Shown here: positions 54,782 through 63,242 of the stretch, in pieces | Numbering within the stretch: the first letter of the stretch is position 1 | Layout: the number at the start of each line of letters is the position of its first letter | From: Streptomyces flaveolus | GTDB taxonomy: Bacteria; Actinomycetota; Actinomycetes; Streptomycetales; Streptomycetaceae | Assembly: GCF_000716535.1 (NCBI RefSeq) | Contig: NZ_JNWV01000002.1 | Location: forward strand, 1-64,000 | DNA length: 64,000 bases | Direction: 5' to 3' | Position numbers and translations under genes: made by a program | Notes under the pieces: model-generated | What the model was told of the DNA's origin: nothing | Seen by the model: only the letters and a program-made list of their open reading frames with translations | The model's database searches: none

Positions 54782-56137
54782 TCACCATCCGGTGAGCAGC
54801 AAGTGGTTCAGCAGGAGTGCGAGCGTCGCCTGGGCGGTGAGCCAGACGCGTGGGCGGGGGAGGAGTGCGCAGGCCGGGAGCAGCCACATCGCGAAGGGCA
54901 GCCAGATGCGTTCCGTCTCGGCCTTGCTCATGCCGGACAGGTCGGCGGCCAACAGGGCCACCAGGGCCGCCGCCACGAGGAGGGCGAGTCTGGTCTCCGC
55001 CGACGGGGCCGCGCGGTGCCGGGCGAGTGGCGTGGCCGTCCGCCGTAGCCCCGCCGCCGTGGCCAGGCCGGTGACCAGCACCGTGCAGGCCAGGTTGGCC
55101 CACACCCAGTAGCCGTAGGGGCGGATGCCGCCGACACCCTGGTAGTAGCGCGTCACCAGCAGCCGGTACCCCTCCCACCAGTCGAACCCGGCGAGCGTGA
55201 ACGCCGTCGGGACGACCGCCGCCCCGGCCGCGAAGAGGACCGCGAGGACCGGCCGCGTGTGGCCCCGGTGCCGTCCCGCCACCAGCACCGCCGCACCGAT
55301 CAGCGCGAAGAGCGCGAGGCCGTACGAGAGGTAGCAGGTCAGGCCGTACAGCAGTCCGCTGCCCGCCGCCCAGACCACGGACCGGCCGGTGACCGCGAGG
55401 GCCAGCAGCGCCACCGACCAGGCGGCGACCGCCGCGAAGTACCCGTCGGCCGAGGCGCCCACCCACACGGCGGCCGGGGCCAGGACGAGGAACGGCGCCG
55501 CCCGCCGGGCCAGGCGCTCGTCGGCCAGCGCCCGCACCGCCACCAGCACCGCCACGCAGGCGGTCGCTCCCACGGTGACGCACCAGGCACCGGCCCAGCC
55601 GCCGCCGCGCAGCCCGGCCCGGTCCAGGAGGACGAAGGTGACGGTGGCCGCCGGGGGATGCCCGGCGATGTGCGCGGGCCAGGGGTGGGGAGATCCGCTC
55701 ACGATGTGGTGGGTGAAGCCGCGCAGCGCGGCCGGGAGGTCGTGGAACCGGCCGATCACCGTCAGGTACTCGTTGCGGGTGGTGAGCCGCCCGGCCACCC
55801 CCCGCTGCCAGCCGTCGACCAGCGCCAGCGACCACGTCCAGGCCAGTGCCGCGGCCCAGGCGGCGGGGAGCAGCCCCCGCCACGGCAGCCGTGCGGCGAC
55901 GGCCGGCCCGTACGCCACCACGGCGACCGCCACCAGGACGGCGGCCGGAGTGCCCGGGCCCAGGTGCGGGTCCCAGTCGGCGAACAGCGGCGGCCAGTGC
56001 ACGAACAGGGTGCGCCGGGTGTCCTGGATGTGCCGGCCGACCAGCACGGCGACGAGGACGAGCAGGGCGGCGGCCGACGCGGCACAGAGATCGGCGCGCA
56101 GGCCGGCGTACCGGTCACGGAGGGGAGCCTGGGTCAC
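54782..56137 (-). CDS. Polytopic membrane protein, GT-C-like glycosyltransferase
   Basis: 451 aa with about eleven membrane helices. The first loop has FVHWPPLFADWDPHL, and a DGWQRGVAGRLTTRNEYL segment carries charged residues, as in GT-C enzymes that use a lipid-linked sugar donor. A later loop (GFDWWEGYRLLVTRYYQGVG) is similar to mannosyltransferase loops. No strict GT39 motif is seen, so the family is uncertain. It opens the envelope cluster, divergent from the molybdopterin gene, and may transfer a sugar outside the membrane. Confidence 0.72.
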   Translation of the reverse strand: MTQAPLRDRYAGLRADLCAASAAALLVLVAVLVGRHIQDTRRTLFVHWPPLFADWDPHLGPGTPAAVLVAVAVVAYGPAVAARLPWRGLLPAAWAAALAWTWSLALVDGWQRGVAGRLTTRNEYLTVIGRFHDLPAALRGFTHHIVSGSPHPWPAHIAGHPPAATVTFVLLDRAGLRGGGWAGAWCVTVGATACVAVLVAVRALADERLARRAAPFLVLAPAAVWVGASADGYFAAVAAWSVALLALAVTGRSVVWAAGSGLLYGLTCYLSYGLALFALIGAAVLVAGRHRGHTRPVLAVLFAAGAAVVPTAFTLAGFDWWEGYRLLVTRYYQGVGGIRPYGYWVWANLACTVLVTGLATAAGLRRTATPLARHRAAPSAETRLALLVAAALVALLAADLSGMSKAETERIWLPFAMWLLPACALLPRPRVWLTAQATLALLLNHLLLTGW

Positions 56138-56250
56138 ACCGGAACGCTAGGGCGCCGATCGGGGGAACGAGGGGACCGACGGCCCGACGTCAGCGTTTCG
56201 TCATGGGTCACGGCCCCGGTCAGGGGGCGCTTCCGGCCTAACGTCGGAGC

Positions 56251-57516
56251 ATGCGAGACGACGACCCGCGGCTCCCCTCCTCGCCCGGCTTCTGGCGCAG
56301 CCCACTGCGCGGCCCGTGGTTCACCTCGGTGCTCGGCATCGTGCTGCTGGCGGGCATCACCGTGCTGTTCGTGACGGGCCTGGTGTCCTACGCCGCCTAC
56401 AACCCGGGCCTCGCACGGGTGAACGACCAGACGCCGGAGAAGGGGATCCTGGGCTCCTACCTCTTCGCCTGGCCGACGAACCCGTACTGGCTGTACCGGC
56501 TCACCCAGGGCCTGCACGTCACCCTCGGCATCACCCTGATCCCGGTGCTGCTGGCCAAGCTCTGGTCGGTCGTGCCGAGACTGTTCGCCCTGCCCCCGGC
56601 CCGCTCGCTCGCACACGCCCTGGAGCGGATCTCCCTGCTCCTCCTCGTCGGCGGCGGGCTGTTCGAGTTCACCACCGGCGTCCTCAACGTCCAGCTCGAC
56701 TACGTCTTCCCCGGCTCCTTCTACCCGCTGCACTTCTACGGCGCCTGGGTGTTCTTCGCCGCGTTCGTGGCACACGCGGCGCTGAAGCTGCCGACCGCCG
56801 TACGGAGCCTGCGCCGACGGCGCGAAGAGCGCGGGGAGCCCGTGTCCCGCACGCCGGAGCCGGGGGAGTTGGTGTCCCCCCGCCCGCTGCCGCCGACCGT
56901 GACCCGGCGTGGGGCGCTGTGGTTCGTCGGGGGCGCCTCGTTGCTGCTCCTGGTCACCACCGCCGGCCAGAGCATCGGCGGCGTGCTGCGGCGCACCGCC
57001 CTGCTCGCGCCGCACGGCGGGGCCGACCCCGGCAGCGGGCCGAACGGTTTCCAGATCAACAAGACGGCCGCCTACGCCGGGATCGACGCGGCGGAGACCG
57101 GAGAGGACGCGTGGCGGCTCGTCGTCACCGGCCGCACCGGAACGGTCCGCCTCAGCCGCGCCCAACTGCTCCGGCTGCCGCTGCACAGCTCGGCGCTGCC
57201 CATCGCCTGCGTCGAGGGCTGGTCGACGGACGACCAGTGGTGGCGCGGGGTGCGGCTGCGCGACCTCGCCGCGCTCGTCGGGTACGACGGCGACCCGCCG
57301 GATCTGTTCGTGGAGTCGCTCCAGCGGCACGGGGCCTTCCGCCGGGCCGCCCTGCGCGCCAACCAGGTGGCCGACCCGCGCTCCCTGCTCGCCCTGTACG
57401 TCAACGGCGAGGACCTGTCCCCCGACCACGGCCACCCGGCGCGGATCATCGTGCCCGCGGCGCCCGGTGTGCTCAACACCAAGTGGGTGGCCCGGCTGAC
57501 CTTCGGAGACCTGTGA
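56251..57516 (+). CDS. Cytochrome b-like/sulfite oxidase-type molybdopterin fusion
   Basis: 421 aa, ATG 56251. The N-terminal half (1-190) has four membrane helices (about 25-47, 82-105, 128-150 and 160-185) and His residues (QGLHVTLGI and LHFYGAWVFFAAFVAHAAL) able to bind haem. The C-terminal half (about 245-421) is a sulfite-oxidase-like Moco domain with IACVEGWSTDDQWWRGVRL (the Cys ligand). A membrane helix (about 213-230) joins them. The protein could move electrons between the membrane and an outside-facing Mo site. The substrate is unknown. It is coupled to the next gene (TGATG). Confidence 0.82.
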   Translation: MRDDDPRLPSSPGFWRSPLRGPWFTSVLGIVLLAGITVLFVTGLVSYAAYNPGLARVNDQTPEKGILGSYLFAWPTNPYWLYRLTQGLHVTLGITLIPVLLAKLWSVVPRLFALPPARSLAHALERISLLLLVGGGLFEFTTGVLNVQLDYVFPGSFYPLHFYGAWVFFAAFVAHAALKLPTAVRSLRRRREERGEPVSRTPEPGELVSPRPLPPTVTRRGALWFVGGASLLLLVTTAGQSIGGVLRRTALLAPHGGADPGSGPNGFQINKTAAYAGIDAAETGEDAWRLVVTGRTGTVRLSRAQLLRLPLHSSALPIACVEGWSTDDQWWRGVRLRDLAALVGYDGDPPDLFVESLQRHGAFRRAALRANQVADPRSLLALYVNGEDLSPDHGHPARIIVPAAPGVLNTKWVARLTFGDL

Positions 57517-57983
57517 TGCGCCCGCGCCCGACCCTCGGCAGCCCCTTCCAGATCCTGCTGCTGGCCTGCTCCTTCGCGCTCGCCGGTTATGCCGGCGTCC
57601 GGCTGTTCGCGGGCGACTGGCAGGGGGTCGCGCTGTGGCTGGTGGGCGCGGCGCTGTTGCACGACCTCGTCCTGCTGCCGCTGTACGCGGTGGCGGACCG
57701 GGCGGTCGTCCGCGCTCTGCGCGTCACCGGGCGGCGGGAAGGGACGATGTACGTCCGGGTCCCGGCCGCCCTGTCCGGACTGCTGCTGCTCGTGTGGTTC
57801 CCGCTGATCACCGGCATGGTGGACCGGCCCTACCGGTCCGCCACCGGCCTGTCGACGGACGGCTTCCTCGCCCGCTGGCTGCTGATCAGCGCGGCGCTGT
57901 TCGCCGGCTCGGCGCTGCTGCTGGCGCTGCGGGAGCTGCGGGTGCGCAGGGCGACGAAGCGGCGCCCGCCGGCCGTCCACTGA
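57516..57983 (+). CDS. Small membrane protein
   Basis: 155 aa. The ATG overlaps the upstream stop. Four hydrophobic segments: about 12-30 (ILLLACSFALAGYAGVRLF), 38-58 (GVALWLVGAALLHDLVLLPL), 85-105 and 120-143. The C-terminal end is basic. Coupled to the molybdopterin protein, so it may be a partner subunit. The last 154 bp overlap the convergent methyltransferase. Confidence 0.72.
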   Translation: MRPRPTLGSPFQILLLACSFALAGYAGVRLFAGDWQGVALWLVGAALLHDLVLLPLYAVADRAVVRALRVTGRREGTMYVRVPAALSGLLLLVWFPLITGMVDRPYRSATGLSTDGFLARWLLISAALFAGSALLLALRELRVRRATKRRPPAVH

Positions 57984-58618
57984 CCGACGGCGCGCCAGCC
58001 CGCCCGGCCCGCGTACCGCAGCAGGGCCGGGGTGCCGAGCCGCGCCCACGGGAAGACGCCGGCGCCGCCCGTCCCCGCGCCGGTGTCGCCCCATTCCGCG
58101 CCGGTGCCGTCGACGACCTGCACCTCGGACAGTTCGTCGACGTCCACCGCGGCCGTCTCGGCGATCAGCAGACCGCCGGGGCGCAGCAGCCGGGCCACCC
58201 GGCCCAGCAGGGCGCGCGGGTCACCGCCGATGCCGACGTTGCCGTCCATGAGCAGCACGGTGCCCCAGCGGCCCTCGCCGGGCAGCGGCTCGAACACCGA
58301 GCGCCGCAGCGCCTGGCCGCCGAGCCGCACGGTGTGGTCGACGGCGGCCTGGCTGACGTCGATGCCGAGGACCGTTCGGCCCCGGGCGGCGAGCTCCGCC
58401 ACCAGCCGCCCCGGTCCGCAGCCGACGTCGAGCACGGCACCCTCGCACCGGTCCAGCACCGCACGGTCGACCGCGTCCGCCCGCGCACACCACCGCTCGA
58501 CCTCCAGCGGCAGCAGCCAGCCGTCGGTCCGGCGCAGGAAGAGCGGACCGCGCCCGGCGCGCAGGGCGACGGCGTAGGGATCGGCCCCGGCCCAGGAGAC
58601 GGCCGGCGGGGTGTTCAT
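57830..58618 (-). CDS. SAM-dependent methyltransferase with extended tail
   Basis: 262 aa from the ATG at 58618. The class I Rossmann fold shows AVLDVGCGPGRLVAELAARG (SAM site, about residues 52-71), then TVLGIDVSQAAVDHTV and a late LLRPGGLLIAETAAVD. After GRRFVALR, about 35 residues of Ser/Arg/Ala-rich sequence come from reading antisense through the end of the membrane protein gene, so a natural stop seems to have been lost. The substrate is probably a sugar or lipid intermediate of this cluster (inference). 28 nt after the DUF2064 gene on the same strand. Confidence 0.82.
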   Translation of the reverse strand: MNTPPAVSWAGADPYAVALRAGRGPLFLRRTDGWLLPLEVERWCARADAVDRAVLDRCEGAVLDVGCGPGRLVAELAARGRTVLGIDVSQAAVDHTVRLGGQALRRSVFEPLPGEGRWGTVLLMDGNVGIGGDPRALLGRVARLLRPGGLLIAETAAVDVDELSEVQVVDGTGAEWGDTGAGTGGAGVFPWARLGTPALLRYAGRAGWRAVGQWTAGGRRFVALRTRSSRSASSSAEPANSAALISSQRARKPSVDRPVADR

Positions 58619-58646
58619 CGCCCCTCCCGAGCCCGGTACCGGCCGG

Positions 58647-59279
58647 TCATCGCCCCGCCCCGGGTCCGGCGGAGCGCGCGGTGCACCGGGCCAGGCGGGC
58701 GGCGAACCGGCCGTGCGGCGCCCGGGCGGCGACCGCGACCGCGTCGGCGGCCGTGTCCACGTCCCGCAGCCGGGGCAGCTCGCGCACCCGCAGCCCGGCG
58801 GCCACCAGCCGCCGCCGCTGGACGGCACCCGTCCACCGCGTCGACATGGGCACGCCCCGCAGCAGAGCCGGGTCGGGCTCGGCCAGCCCCAGGGCCCAGA
58901 AGCCGCCGTCCTCCGCCGGGCCGAAGCACGCGTCGTACGCCTCGAAGTCCACGGTGAGCAGCTCCGGGGTCACCTGCGGGGTGTCCATGCCGATGAGCAG
59001 AGCGGGACCGGCGCACCGCGCGAACGCGTCGGCCAGCCGCAGGTCCAGCCCGCCCGCGCACTGCGGTACGACGTCGAAGCCGGGCGGCAGCCAGGGGCCG
59101 GGCCGCCCGTCCAGCACCAGGACGCGCCGGGTGGCGGGGGCCGCCGCGACGGCGTGCAGGGTGTCGGCGAGCGAGGCCTCGGCGAGCTGGGCCGCCTCGG
59201 CGGGGCTGAACGGCGGGGTGAGCCGCGTCTTGACCCGCCCCGGCAGCGGTTCCTTGGCGATCACGAGCAGCGTGGTCAC
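58647..59279 (-). CDS. DUF2064 glycosyltransferase-like protein (TIGR04282)
   Basis: 210 aa, GTG 59279 overlapping the GT2 stop. AKEPLPGRVKTRLTPPFSP is the family signature, then ALLIGMDTPQVT and EDGGFWALGLAE (metal and nucleotide sites, GT-A-like). The family resembles MobA/CofC nucleotidyltransferases and is often paired with a GT2 of the TIGR04283 type, as here. A sugar or nucleotidyl transfer is likely; the precise reaction is unknown. Confidence 0.85.
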   Translation of the reverse strand: MTTLLVIAKEPLPGRVKTRLTPPFSPAEAAQLAEASLADTLHAVAAAPATRRVLVLDGRPGPWLPPGFDVVPQCAGGLDLRLADAFARCAGPALLIGMDTPQVTPELLTVDFEAYDACFGPAEDGGFWALGLAEPDPALLRGVPMSTRWTGAVQRRRLVAAGLRVRELPRLRDVDTAADAVAVAARAPHGRFAARLARCTARSAGPGAGR

Positions 59280-59977
59280 GGTGCGGTCCTCCCGCCGGCC
59301 GGGGGCTCCGCCAGCACGCGGCTCATGTCCCGCACCGCCTGCCAGGTGCCGCGCCAGGTGCCCGTGACCTTGGAGGCGCCGGTGCGCGGCAGGTACGGCA
59401 CGTCGTGCTCGGCGATCCGCCAGCCCGCGTCGGCCGCGCGCACCACCATCTGGAGCGGATAGCCGCTGCGCCGGTCGCTGAGGCCGAGCGCCAGCAGCGG
59501 CTCCCGGCGGGCGGCGCGCAGCGGGCCGAGGTCGTGCAGTCGTAGCCCGGTGCGGCGGCGCAGCAGCCGGGCGAGCGCGAAGTTGCCGGCCCGGGCGTGC
59601 GCGGGCCAGGCACCCCGGGTGCGCGCACGCCGCCGGCCGAGGACCAGGTCGGCCCGGCCGTCGAGGACTTCCCGGACGAAGGGCACGAGGTGCCCGGGGT
59701 CGAGGGAGGCGTCGCAGTCGCAGAAGCAGACGACGTCGGCGGTGGCCGCGGTCAGCCCGGTGTGGCAGGCGGCGCCGAAACCGCGCCGGGGCTCGTGCAC
59801 GACGGTCGCGCCGAGGGCGCGGGCGATGTCCGTCGAGCCGTCGGTGGAGCCGTTGTCGACCACGAGGGCGCGCCAGCCCGCCGGGATCCGGGCGAGCACC
59901 CAGGGCAGGGCCTCCGCCTCGTCCAGGCAGGGCAGCACCACGTCCACGCTCGCCGATGAGGGGGATGAGGGGGTCAC
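59276..59977 (-). CDS. Family 2 glycosyltransferase
   Basis: 233 aa, GTG 59977. The GT-A fold shows VDVVLPCLDEAEALPWVL, LVVDNGSTDGSTDIA, and the metal-binding VVCFCDCDASLDPGHL (DCD, the DXD site). No membrane helix is seen. This is a dolichol-phosphate-mannose-synthase-like GT2 and might load a sugar on polyprenyl phosphate for the GT-C-like protein. TAGGGT (complement 59985-59990) lies 7 nt upstream of the GTG, so the mRNA is likely leaderless. First of a three-gene operon with DUF2064 and the methyltransferase. Confidence 0.88.
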   Translation of the reverse strand: MTPSSPSSASVDVVLPCLDEAEALPWVLARIPAGWRALVVDNGSTDGSTDIARALGATVVHEPRRGFGAACHTGLTAATADVVCFCDCDASLDPGHLVPFVREVLDGRADLVLGRRRARTRGAWPAHARAGNFALARLLRRRTGLRLHDLGPLRAARREPLLALGLSDRRSGYPLQMVVRAADAGWRIAEHDVPYLPRTGASKVTGTWRGTWQAVRDMSRVLAEPPAGGRTAP

Positions 59978-59984
59978 GCCGTTC

Positions 59985-59990
59985 ACCCTA
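59985..59990 (-). promoter_or_regulatory. -10 box for leaderless GT2 operon
   Basis: TAGGGT on the complement, 7 nt upstream of the GTG, consistent with transcription starting at the start codon. The divergent response regulator gene starts 112 bp away. Confidence 0.45.
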
Positions 59991-60101
59991 CGAATGCGAA
60001 CCGGGCATATCGGGCCGGCGCTGCTTACGAAACGCGGACGTCCGGGCCGGGACCCGGCCATGCGTGCGACACCTGCCACGGCCCGGTGCGAGGCTGGAGG
60101 C

Positions 60102-60884
60102 ATGCAGCAGCCGCACGTGCCCGCCGGGCGCCCAGCCGTGGACGGGACCGCACCCGACACCGCCGCACCGGCTTACCGGTCCGCTCCCGGTGCCGCCCGG
60201 ATCCTGGTCGTGGACGACGACACGACCGTCGCCGAGATCGTCGCCGGATACCTCGGCCGCGCCGGATACGTGGTCGACCGCGCCGCCGACGGCCCCGCCG
60301 CCCTCAACCGCGCCGCCGCCCACTGGCCGGACCTGGTGGTGCTGGACCTGATGCTGCCCGGCATGGACGGCCTGGAGGTCTGCCGACGGCTGCGCGCGCG
60401 GGCTTCCGTCCCCGTCGTCATGCTCACCGCCCGCGGCGACGAGGACGACCGCATCACGGGTCTGGAGGTCGGCGCCGACGACTACGTGACCAAGCCGTTC
60501 AGCCCCCGCGAACTGGTCCTGCGGGTGCAGTCGGTGCTCCGCCGCGCGCTCCCCGGGACGGGTGCCGGCCCGCTGACCGCGGTCGGCGTCACCGTCGACC
60601 CGACGGCCCGCCGCGCCACCAAGAACGGCACCGAACTCGCCCTCACCCTCCGGGAGTTCGACCTCCTCGCCTTCTTCATGCGGCACCCGGGGCGGGCCTA
60701 CAGCCGCGAGGACCTCATGCGTGAGGTGTGGGGCTGGGACTTCGGCGACCTGTCCACCGTGACGGTCCACATCCGCCGGCTGCGCGGCAAGGTCGAGGAC
60801 GACCCGGCCCGGCCGCGCCTGATCCAGACCGTGTGGGGCGTCGGCTACCGCTTCGAGCCGAGCGGCGCGGAAGAGGAGGGCTGA
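60102..60884 (+). CDS. OmpR/PhoB-family response regulator
   Basis: 260 aa, ATG 60102 with CTGGAGG upstream. The receiver domain (about 34-145) has ILVVDDDTTVAEI and the phosphorylated Asp in VVLDLMLPGMDG, then VMLTARGDEDD and ADDYVTKPFSP. The winged HTH (about 170-255) has TLREFDLLAFFMRHPGRAYS and VTVHIRRLRGKVEDDP. An unusual 32-residue N-terminal extension precedes the receiver. It pairs with the histidine kinase 1 nt downstream and probably controls the divergent glycosyltransferase genes. Confidence 0.93.
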   Translation: MQQPHVPAGRPAVDGTAPDTAAPAYRSAPGAARILVVDDDTTVAEIVAGYLGRAGYVVDRAADGPAALNRAAAHWPDLVVLDLMLPGMDGLEVCRRLRARASVPVVMLTARGDEDDRITGLEVGADDYVTKPFSPRELVLRVQSVLRRALPGTGAGPLTAVGVTVDPTARRATKNGTELALTLREFDLLAFFMRHPGRAYSREDLMREVWGWDFGDLSTVTVHIRRLRGKVEDDPARPRLIQTVWGVGYRFEPSGAEEEG

Positions 60885-60885
60885 C

Positions 60886-61995
60886 GTGCGCGACATCGTC
60901 GTCATCGCCCTGCTCGCCTTCGCCGGGGCCGCCGTCACGGGCCTGGCCGGGGCCACCGCGCTCCGGCTGCTGCGGCGCCGCTCGCTCACCGCGTCGCTCG
61001 CCGTGATCGCGGCGGTCGGCGTGGGCGGCGTGCTGGCCGGCACCCTCGCCGTCGCCTGGGCGATGTTCCTGTCCACCCACGACCTGACCGTGGTGACGAC
61101 GGTCGTCGCCATGGCGGCCGTGGTCTCCCTGGCGACCGCCCTGATACTGGGCCGCTGGGTCGTCGCCCGCAGTCACGAACTCGCCATGGCGGCCCGCTCG
61201 TTCGGCGAGGCCGGTGACTTCGCCGCCCCCAAGGGCCCGGCCACCGCCGAACTGGCCGAACTGAGCCGCGAACTGGCCGCCACCAGCGCGAGACTCGCCG
61301 AATCCCGGAAACGGGAACGCCTGCTGGAGACCTCACGCCGGGAACTCGTCGCCTGGATCTCCCACGACCTGCGCACCCCGCTCGCCGGTCTGCGCGCCAT
61401 GTCGGAGGCCCTGGAGGACGGCGTCGCCGACGACCCCGGCCGCTATCTGAAGCAGATCCGCACCGAGGTCGAGCGCCTCAACGCCATGGTCGGCGACCTC
61501 TTCGAACTCTCCCGCATCCACGCCGGCACGCTCCCGCTGAGCCCGTCCCGGATCTCGCTCTACGACCTCGTCGGCGACGCCCTCGCGGGAGCCGACCCGC
61601 TCGCCCGCGCCCACGGCGTACGGCTGGTCGGCGACCGGGTGGAGCCGGTCCCGGTCGAGGTCGACGCCAAGGAGATGAGCCGCGTCCTGGGCAACCTGCT
61701 GGTCAACGCGATCCGCCGGACGCCGGCCGACGGAACCGTCGCCGTCGCCGCCGAGCGCTCGCCCGACGGTGTGGTGCTCTCCGTGACGGACGGCTGCGGC
61801 GGCATCCCGGAGGAGGACCTGCCCCGCGTGTTCGACACCGGCTGGCGCGGCACCCACGCCCGCACCCCGCCGGCCGGCGCGGGGCTGGGCCTCGCCATCG
61901 TGCGCGGCATCGTGGAGGCCCACCAGGGCCGGGCCACCGTACACAACATCCCCGGCGGCTGCCGCTTCGAGGTCACGCTTCCGCCGGCCCACTAG
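60886..61995 (+). CDS. Membrane histidine kinase
   Basis: 369 aa, GTG 60886. Two or three N-terminal helices (about 4-27, 37-62 and 70-92) with a very short outside loop suggest that it senses something in or at the membrane. A HAMP-like linker and the dimerisation His in AWISHDLRTPLAGLRAM (H-box) follow. The catalytic domain has GNLLVNAIRRTP (N-box), VTDGCGGIPEEDL (G1) and GAGLGLAIVRGIVEAH (G2). It phosphorylates the adjacent response regulator. Confidence 0.93.
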   Translation: MRDIVVIALLAFAGAAVTGLAGATALRLLRRRSLTASLAVIAAVGVGGVLAGTLAVAWAMFLSTHDLTVVTTVVAMAAVVSLATALILGRWVVARSHELAMAARSFGEAGDFAAPKGPATAELAELSRELAATSARLAESRKRERLLETSRRELVAWISHDLRTPLAGLRAMSEALEDGVADDPGRYLKQIRTEVERLNAMVGDLFELSRIHAGTLPLSPSRISLYDLVGDALAGADPLARAHGVRLVGDRVEPVPVEVDAKEMSRVLGNLLVNAIRRTPADGTVAVAAERSPDGVVLSVTDGCGGIPEEDLPRVFDTGWRGTHARTPPAGAGLGLAIVRGIVEAHQGRATVHNIPGGCRFEVTLPPAH

Positions 61996-62032
61996 GGCTT
62001 CCGGCAGCCCCCTGGGGAAGGCCTCCCGGACC

Positions 62033-62156
62033 GTGCCGCCGCCGAGGGAGGTCTTCGACGACCATGCCGTCCGCTACGACCGCGTGATCACCTGGGCACC
62101 GACGGGACCGTCCACCGGACCGGGGACCCGTGTCCCGAAGCGACGCCCCGCCCCGG
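62033..62156 (+). pseudogene. Possible methyltransferase remnant
   Basis: A GTG at 62033 starts PPPREVFDDHAVRYDRVITW, which looks like the N-terminus of a class I methyltransferase (compare FDxHAxxYDR), then the sequence turns to Arg/Pro-rich nonsense. If real, it is the stump of a lost gene. Very weak evidence because it is only about 20 residues. Confidence 0.2.
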
Positions 62157-63146
62157 TCACTTCGAGGCCGCGAACTCCCGCATGCCCTCCTGGAAGCCGA
62201 CCTCCGGCCGCCAGCCCAGCTCGGCCCGCAGCCGTGAGGAGTCGGCGGTGATGTGCCGTACGTCGCCCAGCCGGTACTCCCCGGTGACGACCGGCGCGGG
62301 ACCGCCGTGCGCGTCGGCCAGGGCGCGGGCCATCTCCCCGACGGTGTGCGGCTCGCCGCTGCCGGTGTTGTACGCGGTCAGCGCGCCCGGCGCGGAACCG
62401 GCCTCCAGCGCCACGACGTTGGCCGCGGCCACGTCCCGCACATGCACGAAGTCCCGGCGCTGCCGACCGTCCTCGAAGACGCGGGGCGCCTCGCCCCGGG
62501 CGAGCGCGGACCGGAAGAAGGAGGCGACGCCGGCGTACGGGGTGTCGCGGGGCATCCGGGGCCCGTACACGTTGTGGTAGCGCAGCGACACGGCGGACCC
62601 GCCGGTCGACCGGGCCCAGGCGGCGGCCAGGTGCTCCTGCGCCAGCTTGGTGGTGGCGTACACGTTGCGCGGATCGGCCGGCGTGTCCTCGCCGACCAGC
62701 CCCGGGGCCGGCTCCGCGCCGCACACCGGACACCTCGGCTCGAACCGCCCCGCGTCCAGATCGGCGACGGCACGCGGCCCCGGCCGTACGACCCCGTCGC
62801 GCGGGCACACGTACCGCCCCTCGCCGTACACCACCATCGACCCGGCCAGCACCAGGCGCCGTACCCGGGCCTCCGCCATGGCGGTGAGGAGTACGGCGGT
62901 GCCCAGGTCGTTGCGGGAGACGTACTCCGCCGCGTCCCCGAACCCCACGCCGAGCCCGACCATCGCGGCCTGGTGGCAGACGGCGTCCGCACCGGCCACG
63001 GCCCGCGCGACCGCGACGGGATCGCGCACGTCGGCGGCCGGATCCGTCCGGACGTCGAACACGACCGCCTCGTGCCCGCGCGCCGTCAGCGCCTCGACCA
63101 CATGAGACCCGATGAACCCGGCGCCGCCGGTGACCAGTACCCGCAT
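62157..63146 (-). CDS. NAD-dependent epimerase/dehydratase with Cys-rich insert
   Basis: 329 aa, ATG 63146. The extended SDR fold has VTGGAGFIGSHVVE, YATTKLAQEHLA (catalytic Tyr and Lys) and RYHNVYGPRMPRD. Between LAGSMVVYGEG and the Tyr there is an insert of about 45 residues with YVCPRDG and CPVCG, so three Cys that could bind a metal. The insert is not part of the normal UDP-glucose 4-epimerase. It probably makes or modifies a nucleotide sugar for the glycosyltransferases here. Confidence 0.88.
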   Translation of the reverse strand: MRVLVTGGAGFIGSHVVEALTARGHEAVVFDVRTDPAADVRDPVAVARAVAGADAVCHQAAMVGLGVGFGDAAEYVSRNDLGTAVLLTAMAEARVRRLVLAGSMVVYGEGRYVCPRDGVVRPGPRAVADLDAGRFEPRCPVCGAEPAPGLVGEDTPADPRNVYATTKLAQEHLAAAWARSTGGSAVSLRYHNVYGPRMPRDTPYAGVASFFRSALARGEAPRVFEDGRQRRDFVHVRDVAAANVVALEAGSAPGALTAYNTGSGEPHTVGEMARALADAHGGPAPVVTGEYRLGDVRHITADSSRLRAELGWRPEVGFQEGMREFAASK

Positions 63147-63242
63147 GCCCCCACGCTAGGGCCGCCGCCGCACCGGGCCAGGAGGCCGCGCCCGCACGTC
63201 ACGACTCCGTAAGACGGGCGCGGGGCGCGGTGGGGTGGCGGT

